Of a stretch of 64,000 nt of DNA, positions 57,083 to 64,000 are shown one piece after another. Origin of the DNA: Artemisia argyi (lineage: Eukaryota; Streptophyta; Magnoliopsida; Asterales; Asteraceae); the NCBI GenBank assembly GCA_030686995.1, contig CM060691.1, forward strand, positions 95,312,743 to 95,376,742, read 5' to 3'. Below the pieces are notes generated by a model. That model was not told the origin of the DNA and did not search any database. It saw only the letters and a program-made list of their open reading frames with translations. The translations under genes and the position numbers were made by a program. Within the stretch, counting starts at the first letter, position 1, and the number at the start of each line of letters is the position of its first letter.

Positions 57083-57175
57083 CTGGTTTCCAGTGTGAGC
57101 ATAACGTATGGATCACTACTACTTACATCTCGGATAGAAAGGTCACTGCCATTGACTACATTAACCTTTATAAAA
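57083..57175 (-). pseudogene. C2-domain exon fragment
   Basis: Minus strand between CATCAG and a GTAAGC donor encodes FIKVNVVNGSDLSIRDVSSS followed by DPYVMLTLET. This is the first half of a C2 domain (calcium/lipid-binding), including the SSDPYV loop that bears Asp ligands, as in plant CAR or ARF-GAP (AGD12-type) proteins. The following C2 exon (..NP.WNE..) is not found nearby, so this is an isolated exon. Confidence 0.7.
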
Positions 57176-58275
57176 CTGATGTGCCTTTTTGTAGTGCAAG
57201 TTTTAAAATTTATAAACATGATTTATCCGATTAACTATTCAACACATACGAGCAAGTATACTCGTCCGTTTATAGCAAAGGTGGGTAAGTTGAGATCGTC
57301 CCAAGGGATTTTAGCGATAAGTGTATTAAGCAACTAGTATAAGTAAAAGAGGGTGTCAATCCAATTTTTAAATGTAAATTCTAAATAAGTATCCAATCAA
57401 ACTAAAAATATACTTGTGTGTGAATCCATAATTAATTACATAGAGTATTCATGAAGTTTGGTGTAAACTTGTTATGATGCACAATTTTATATGAATGATT
57501 CTTAAAATCAATTGGTTTATGTCATGAAAAATCATTACTAATAATCCAATCTCCTAGTTAATTCCTTTCGGCCAAATTAACTATTACGATAATTCTATTA
57601 ACACTTGTTACTTGAAAAGTAATTCTTTACCTTATGAATTCTTACGAACTCTTTCGACCATTTCAAGATGAAACCATTTCAAATCCTTGTTAATGAGTAA
57701 ATATGATGCTTGTCACACATCATATCCCATACTAATTCGTGCACTAACGTTTTGGAATAAAAACATTTAGAAAACCCTTTCGGCCAAAATCTCTAAAATG
57801 AGTTTATTAACAAATTAAGCAAGATTAGACATTATTCCAACAAACTCATAAAATAAGGAATTGTTTTCATGCATCACCTTTTAAAGAAAAGAATACCCCT
57901 TAACCAATTACGTCATACACATAAGTATATAAAGAATTACTCCATATCAATCATAACAAAACACAAGTAACAAACAAAACTTTCATTCAATTTAAAGTAA
58001 CAATAGTTCATGATAAATTAACAAGGATTACCTAGCTTAAACATTACAAGAACTAGAATCGTGGAACTATAGCAACCACACTCCTCCAATCACCTATTAT
58101 GATAAATAAACAACTCCACACTCGAACCGAACACTTGAGACTTTACTCAATGTTTCCTGGACGTTTCTACAGCAACAATAGACTTTTGGGCAATAATAAT
58201 AAGCTAGCAATGACTTTGGTGTAAGCCTATTACAAGTTTGGGGTGTCACACTTACCATGCATGCATATGGTTCAA

Positions 58276-58500
58276 TATATATAGTGTTAGGAACACTTAG
58301 TCTCCAAGCCAAAACGTGCCTTCTGAGTTAATATTGTAAAATGATCGGACTCCAATGATTAATGAGAATTAAACCCTCCATTTAATGCGAATGTGTAACA
58401 GCAGCATCATCCCATCCGATCGGTTGGCTCACCATCCGATCGGATGGGCCAATTGGTCATATCCATCCGATTCAGATGCGGGTTGCATCCGATTGGATGG
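58276..58500 (-). promoter_or_regulatory. NA-5 LTR promoter: TATA and CCATCCGATCGGATGG array
   Basis: TATATATA at 58276-58283. Upstream on the minus strand lie four copies of a palindrome-like word at 58412, 58432 (perfect 16 bases), 58463 and 58485. Confidence 0.6.
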
Positions 58501-58829
58501 ATCTGGTCTTTTCTCACACTTTTTACTTTTCTTCGTCTTTTCTTGACGCATGCTTTCTCCTCCATTATAATGCTGATTTCTTTCATAGAACTTGATATTT
58601 TTCTTGATTCATGAAGGTGGAAATCTTGACACTATCAAATCCTTACCTTCTTGTGCGGTTTTTCACTTGCCATTATCTTGAGAATCTCCAAATATGCATA
58701 ATTACTTCAATTCTTCATCTTTTCATCATCAATTCCTGTACTTGGCTACATTTGCTTGCTTATACACTTTTCCATGATTAAGTAACAAATATATACAAAT
58801 ATAACCAAATATAATGCATAAAACTAATA

Positions 58830-58868
58830 ATAACGCTACTAAAAACATACTCATTCTAAGCGTTATCA
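58830..58868 (-). other. LTR-terminal inverted repeat of NA-5
   Basis: ATAACGCT (58830-58837) and AGCGTTAT (58859-58866), a perfect 8-bp stem with a 21-base loop at the LTR start. Confidence 0.75.
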
Positions 58869-58886
58869 AATTCCCCCACAATTGAG
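58869..58886 (-). other. NA-5 polypurine tract
   Basis: Minus strand CTCAATTGTGGGGGAATT adjoining the LTR. Confidence 0.75.
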
Positions 58887-60519
58887 TTTTGCTCGCCCTT
58901 GAGCAAGTCTAGCTTCTAGAAAAATAATTTCAATGGTGTTGCTATCGTGAATCCGAAAAATCTAACAACCATCCCAAAAAGAATAATTGTTCACTTTAAT
59001 TTCTATGTGAAAATTATTTAAAATATAAACAAGTTGATAAAGAGCATAATAACATAACTAAGCACCTCACGAAGAATTTCTTGAATTTCACTCATCACTC
59101 TAGGAAAGATTGATTGGTAAACCACTCAAGGCTCAGTCATGAATCATGTATTATACCATAAGCTTGTACAAGTATCAAAACACAAAATAAAACATCAAAG
59201 AGGTCTTTTATTTGGGTTAAAGGTTAAAGGTCACGGGCCAATGTTCTAACATTTTATACAAAAATACAATAGATCGCTGGTATTTTTGAATAATAAAACA
59301 ATGGATGGTCATTAAAATATTTAAGTATTAAATATTCTTACAAAGTCATCACTAAATTAAAATGCTTAACAACGAATAAAGTAATTTGGTAAAGGTAGAA
59401 AAGGCATGGGATTATTTTTGTGAAAGGTTCTACAAAAATGAAAAATAAACAAGAATCAAGTTCAAATTCCGTTCCCAACTCTTTATACCAAAAAAATGAT
59501 TACTTACATACTCTTTCAATCATTATTCCGCATCACATACCTATTATTCCTCTTTAGCCCCATTGGCTTTGATACTTTACATACCATAGCTCATTGGCTA
59601 TACTTTATTTATTAACTTTTTTTTGACATACATCTCTCGTTACCCTCACACTTTGGATGAGCATACGCTACAAAAAATACAAATAAGAGTAGCGACCTCC
59701 TTCTACATTGAAACATCATATGCACATATCAAATTGTGGTTAACGTATAATCATCAAAAATAAAGAAATTACGAACTTCGAATGAACTTGAGTCGGGTAA
59801 GGCTAAGGTGTAAAGTGTAAAGTATTTTTGTATTTTTCTGGATTTAATCAAGAGAAAAGAAAGGCTCAGAAGGTGTAACTAAAGGTATCGAGCGTAAAAG
59901 ATAAACGCTAATAAATGGGTTCCAAATACAAGGTTAACTCACCGATATGGTTAGCAAAAATTTATTTAGTAAACGGATGGCCATTTGGTGAAAATCCTAA
60001 GTTGTCTCTTATCATTTGAATATATTTTATCACTCAAAAGTGATTTTAACCGTAATGCATAACAAGTACAAGTTCTAGAATCAACATAATCACCGGCACA
60101 CCCATAGCAAAATATATAACAAAAGAGATGTTATATACAAAAATGCTTAAATCCTCACAATTTAAGATGGAAAGCCACAACATGTACTAGTAAAGGAAAT
60201 GGAAAAATTTTAGTGAAATAGAAACTACTGGGATAAAATACGTAACATGCATATTTGATCACAAATAAGCAAATGAGTTCTCCGACTCCAAATATTGATC
60301 AACAATAAGCTTCCGGTATATTACCCCTGCAAAAACTACAAAATATACGAAACAAAACCAACAAAAAAAACTAAAACTAAACACAAATACTTAAAACAAA
60401 TCAAAGTTACGTAGTACGTTATTAATCCTACAAGAAAAAGTTAGAGAAAGAAGAGATAGAAATAGAAATATTCGACACACATAATTGTTTTTAAAACACA
60501 AACCATAACATCAAGACGA
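58887..60519 (-). other. NA-5 3' non-coding region
   Basis: About 1.6 kb, AT-rich, no gene. CGCTCGCC-like and GAGCAAGTC words near 58905 are close to the LTR. Confidence 0.6.
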
Positions 60520-62022
60520 TCACTCATCGTCATCATCATCCATATCGGTGTGAACATACTCATCGCTTTCCTCCTCGTCTTTCTCTTCTTCAAAATCAAC
60601 TCGATGCTTTTTCTGACCAGCTCCACTAGACGAACCACCAACATTATAACTCGAACTCCCACCTTGAGGCACATTACCATAAACAGGATATGGTTCGGGA
60701 AATGGTGAATACCCAGGATATGGACCAGGATAAGGCTTATACAGGAATTGGGTGGATTGTAAACCGACACCTCATACTCATTTTCACGAGCCAAATGTTT
60801 GAGCATTGGCATGGAATAATCATAGTTATAGTTTTGTCTCATCAACATCGAATCTCTCCAAACATCCCTACATTCAATCTCATTAACCTCACGATTCCAA
60901 TAACCGTACCCTGAATCAAAACTACTTGGTACATGCCCATAAACACTTCCCATTTGTAGTTGAGGTTGTTGTTGTGGTTGTGGAGCAACCATCGTTGGTT
61001 CAGTCCAAGCTCCCAACGTCCTTGTCTTCCTATTCAACGCTTTACCAAAACTCTTATCATCCCAAATCTAACTCTCATTGCTCCCGAACACTTCGTCAAC
61101 TCATTATTCTCAAGATATCCAAGATTCCTAGCTAACCTAGTCACATAATGTCCTCCACATATGTCACTCCCATCTTTGATCCCCGGTGCTCTCCTAGAAA
61201 GATACTCGGCTATAATCCATGCCGCATTACTATTCCTATCTTCCTCAAGCAATTTCATTGCCCACAAGTCGGGTTGGTTACACTTGTCACGACTACCCGT
61301 CCTATGCAAAACTCCCCAAGAAAGCAACTTTTGTAAAATCTTCATCAATGGGTTCCTCAACTTAGACGAATTGCTTATAGAGCAACTTGGATCACCAACA
61401 CGATTCCAATATTCCGAAATCCCTGCATAATCATTATGTCTCCTTACCAAATTCACAAAATGAGCTCCAAACAACCTATATTGAACCTCATGTTCATCAT
61501 ACAAACCTAAAGCAACTACAAAACCCGGCAAAGTATACGCATACTCAACCACACAAAGCCTAAACCAAATGCAAACTTCTCTCACTAAATCAACAACTTT
61601 TCTTTCAAAATAGATAGTGGAAAAGAATTCCAAACACCACTCTCTATAAACATCATCCTAGATACTAAAAGCTCTTTCCCATGACAAATCAACAAAGGTA
61701 TCCCCATCACCAGATACGTATAGCTCATCCTCATCATTTCTCTTAGTGCACTCTAACATTCATAGTCCACAAATAAATCCCAATTAATCAAATGAGGTGT
61801 TGCTATGTTTCTAACCTGTAGCTTGGAAAGGCGTTCAAGATATGCATTCTTTTCATCCTTATTTCTCAAGCCACTAAACTTCAGATTTTCATTACTCTCA
61901 TGTTGAATGATGAACGTTATTTTGTTCTTGGCATTCCTTGATATGTAATTTGTCACAAGTGGATTGATGCTCGTGTTGAACTTGAACTTCCTACAACATG
62001 TCTCTAAACATACGAAACACAA
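60520..62022 (-). pseudogene. ATHILA ORF-1-like protein gene, broken
   Basis: From 62022 the frame gives KFKFNTSINPLVTNYISRNA, FSGLRNKDEKNAYLERLSKL and RNIATPHLINWD, then is frameshifted near 61753. It continues as WERAFSI, a TAG near 61660, REWCLEFFSTIYFERKV, GFVVALGLYDEHEVQYRLFG, EYWNRVGDPS, LRNPLMKILQKLLS, DLWAMKLLEE and CGGHYVTRLARNLGYLENNE. A frameshift near 61060 leads to WDDKSFGKALNRKTRTLGAW, a Gln-rich stretch and, after another shift near 60745, a Tyr/Pro-rich segment (PYPGPYPGYSPFPEPYP) and an acidic tail ending at 60520. The pattern EYW...DP.....D........CGGHYVTRLA fits the ATHILA ORF-1 family. Function unknown. Confidence 0.75.
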
Positions 62023-62747
62023 TTCTCATTAGTGGTTAGCAAAAGAATCTTAAAAACATGTTAGTATACGATCATAAGAACCAATGCAACACAAATTAGA
62101 AGACGAAAAGCCGAATTGCAAATTTCTTAAAAATGTTAACGAGACATCCATCCGATCGGATTGAGCTCCATCCGATCGGATGGATCTTTTGACACTCCCT
62201 AACCAATAGGTTGCAGCCCGCAACCGATTCGGTTGGGTTTTCTGCAACACCAAAAAAAATTCTTCTTCTTAAAAACTATTCCAAGCAATTCCAACTCTCT
62301 TCTAACCTACACTTGATTTCTTATGATACTTCCTAAATATCCCATTCATCCCTAAATTGATTCATAACATATTCAAATACTTCTTGATCATTCCTAGGAT
62401 ATGCAAGAATACTATCAAATCAAACTCTTCAATTCATGTATTAATCAACAATGCACTATCCTAACATCATCATTTATCAATCATATAACATCTGGGAATC
62501 ATCAATTGCAATCTAATTCACTTCAAAAAATTTACCCAATTCAATCCAAAAATTCAATTAGTTAATTCTTCCTCAAGACTTAATCAATCAATCTAATTCT
62601 TTTTGCAATGTATTCCACTACCATTTACCCATTTATCCTTAGAAGATTACATCTTAATTCGAACTATATCAAAAATACCCAAATCATGACCTAATTTAAT
62701 CAATCCGAATTAAAACCTAATTAAACCAAATTGATGATGTTTCTTAC
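62023..62747 (-). other. Putative intron of the NA-5 ORF
   Basis: GTAAGA donor at 62742-62747, and acceptor-like TTTAG or TTAGAG near 62006-62012. It contains three palindrome words (62148, 62168, 62221). The intron is inferred from the short exon upstream and the lack of coding sequence. Confidence 0.4.
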
Positions 62748-62762
62748 TTGTTTTGGAGCCAT
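62748..62762 (-). pseudogene. Putative first exon, MAPKQ
   Basis: ATGGCTCCAAAACAA followed by GTAAGA. Proteins of this family often begin with MAP-K-type residues. A TATA-like TTATATAT (about 62879) and palindrome words (62893-62925) lie upstream, so this may be a transcription start of its own. Confidence 0.35.
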
Positions 62763-62994
62763 GGATGATCTCTTAAAACTCCTGCAACTCTTAATTTACT
62801 TCTAGTTGTCGAATTTGGAGACCCAAATTTGGTGGATTGTGTGTGTGTTGGTTTTTTGAAATTTTTTAAACTTTGGGCTTATATATTCAACTCCATCCTA
62901 TCAGCTTTTGATTCATCCGATTCGGACTGAATTTTTGCAGAAACTTTGTTTTTCCAAGCTAACATCAATTAGTCAACTTAACACAAGTGACTAA

Positions 62995-63847
62995 GGGGCT
63001 GTTTAATTTTTGCTTAATGGTCTGATTGGATATATTTCTTAATGTAGACAAAAAGTTATGTTGTTTCTTTTTTGCTTATTTCAAAGATAGTGTCTGGTTG
63101 TAGAAGCCCTCCAAAATACCACATGTTTACAAACAAGATCCTAAATCCTAACAAACACATATACATTCTCCCTCAGTTTAAATAATTTTGTTTTCTCCTT
63201 TCAAGTACAAACTCACAGTCCCATCCGCCATCCCTCCCAAGTCCCAAGTAAAGCTTCTTCACCACCTTTCACCGTTGGAACCTTCATGCCGGAGAACACA
63301 AACACCGGTGAACAACAATGGCTGGCGGTCCTTAACACTTTTCCATCCATGTCGATGCGGCGATGCTCCCTCCCCATCGAAGACCTTTGTCACTAGCGCT
63401 CCTCCAGTCCTTCCCGTCAATGCACATCTCGCCGGAATTCGTGTGATTACTGTTTCCCGCCGGCGTTCATGTTATTTAACTAATTGGTAGCATATGGGTT
63501 TTGTTTTCAAGAATTTGTAAATTAACTGATAAGAACTGATTACTAATGGGGAATCAAGAAATTCAAGTCACAGACCATGATATAATGAAACCAAAATTTA
63601 TGAAACCATTAAATTTAATTGTCTTCTTGTTATATTCATTTACTGTCAAATGTTATGGATTGTTATTGACTTTTTGTAATTTTATGTTGTATTTTTATTT
63701 AATGCTAAATGCAAACAAACTATCTATTGAGGAAAAAAAAAAAGAAACAAATTTTGGTTACATAACACCAACTCAAAACAGAACTCATTTACCAAACAAA
63801 CACATTCTACAAACAGATCTTAACGCCTTAAAAAAAGAAACAACCCC
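62995..63847. mobile_element. Possible hAT-type non-autonomous transposon
   Basis: The left end GGGGCTGTTTAATTTTTGC and the right end (complement) GGGGTTGTTTCTTTTTTTAA are similar, and both continue to a GTCTG or ATCTG word. No convincing 8-bp target duplication was found. The centre (63200-63470) is GC-richer than its surroundings, with an open frame on plus (63188-63490) encoding an unrecognised Pro/Arg-rich peptide. Confidence 0.4.
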
Positions 63848-64000
63848 TAAATGTGTTATATATTTTCTTCAAAAACCTTTTTGTATATAAATTTTCCACC
63901 ACATTTGGTCTACCAAAATTGGTCTACAACTGTAACTTCTAACTCTTAAACAAAACTAATACTAATACTAAAACCATAAACTCCATAACCAAAATCAAAC
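63848..64000. other. Right edge, unassigned
   Basis: AT-rich, with a repeated TTGGTCTAC word. Nothing recognisable. Confidence 0.5.

Larger units (their letters stand above)
57240..58868 (-). repeat. NA-5 3' LTR
   Basis: Minus strand starts TGATAACGCTTAGAATGAG after a G-rich tract. It contains the palindrome array and TATATATA (58276-58283). The distal end is placed near 57240 by the word CTCGTATGTGTTGAATAG and is uncertain by tens of bases. Confidence 0.7.
57240..62990 (-). mobile_element. NA-5: Athila-related element with ORF-1-like gene, partial
   Basis: A minus-strand LTR (~57240-58868), a polypurine tract (58869-58886) and a long interior with one broken ATHILA ORF-1-like gene, without pol. 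No primer-binding site or second LTR is found before the window end; the right limit is set by the inverted-repeat element at 62995. Confidence 0.75.

Noticed and set aside
63188..63490. 100-residue plus-strand frame as a host gene.
   Set aside because: No recognised domain, and it lies inside a possible transposon. It is kept only as a note.

Overview
This is a repeat-dense plant nuclear window, most likely from an Asteraceae species. The evidence is Ty1/copia and Ty3/gypsy (Athila, Tekay-like) retrotransposons, plant-type primer-binding sites (initiator-Met and Asp-like tRNA), an extra 3' ORF in the copia element that I associate with Asteraceae copia families, and GT-AG exon fragments. I see no intact host gene. 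Nearly everything is nested LTR retrotransposons carrying frameshifts and stops.

Layout from left to right. (1) 1-8576: a minus-strand copia element (Cop-1) with an LTR at 7896-8576. Its other LTR lies beyond the left edge. It is inserted in a gypsy RT gene. (2) 8577-~16130: the 3' half of a plus-strand Athila-type element (Ath-A): RT, RNase H, integrase, a repeat-rich 3' UTR and a ~4 kb LTR ending in a (TTA)n/T54 tract. (3) ~16190-41701: a minus-strand Athila-type element (Ath-B), meeting Ath-A tail to tail and split by three younger elements: NA-1 (17592-24235, target duplication TCATC) in integrase, NA-2 (27978-32733, GTCAA) in gag, and NA-3 (36683-40575, AAAAC) in its 5' LTR. (4) 41702-45907 and 55776-~57240: a block of minus-strand exon fragments (a C2 domain, dihydropyrimidinase and unidentified pieces), split by NA-4 (45908-55775, AATAT), an element with 3.5 kb LTRs and no gag-pol. 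(5) ~57240-62990: a minus-strand Athila-related element (NA-5) carrying a broken ATHILA ORF-1-like gene. (6) 62995-63847: a possible hAT-type inverted-repeat element.

None of the NA elements has a gag-pol. They keep cis-signals: primer-binding sites, polypurine tracts and LTR promoters. NA-1 and NA-2 share with Ath-A and Ath-B a primer-binding-site type and two RNA-hairpin motifs 3' of the last ORF, one with compensatory stem changes. This suggests that the non-autonomous elements use Athila proteins in trans, and that the hairpins are candidate recognition signals. NA-1 and NA-2 also share an acidic ORF of unknown function.

Most unusual observations: a ~115 bp tandem repeat shared, in the same sense, by the copia element and the unrelated Athila element; family-specific palindrome arrays near LTR promoters; a 5S-rRNA-like segment antisense inside the NA-4 LTR; and a 37-bp tandem array in which every unit can fold into a hairpin. 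All homology calls come from reading the sequence and from memory of the families. No search was run, and mismatch counts were made by eye.
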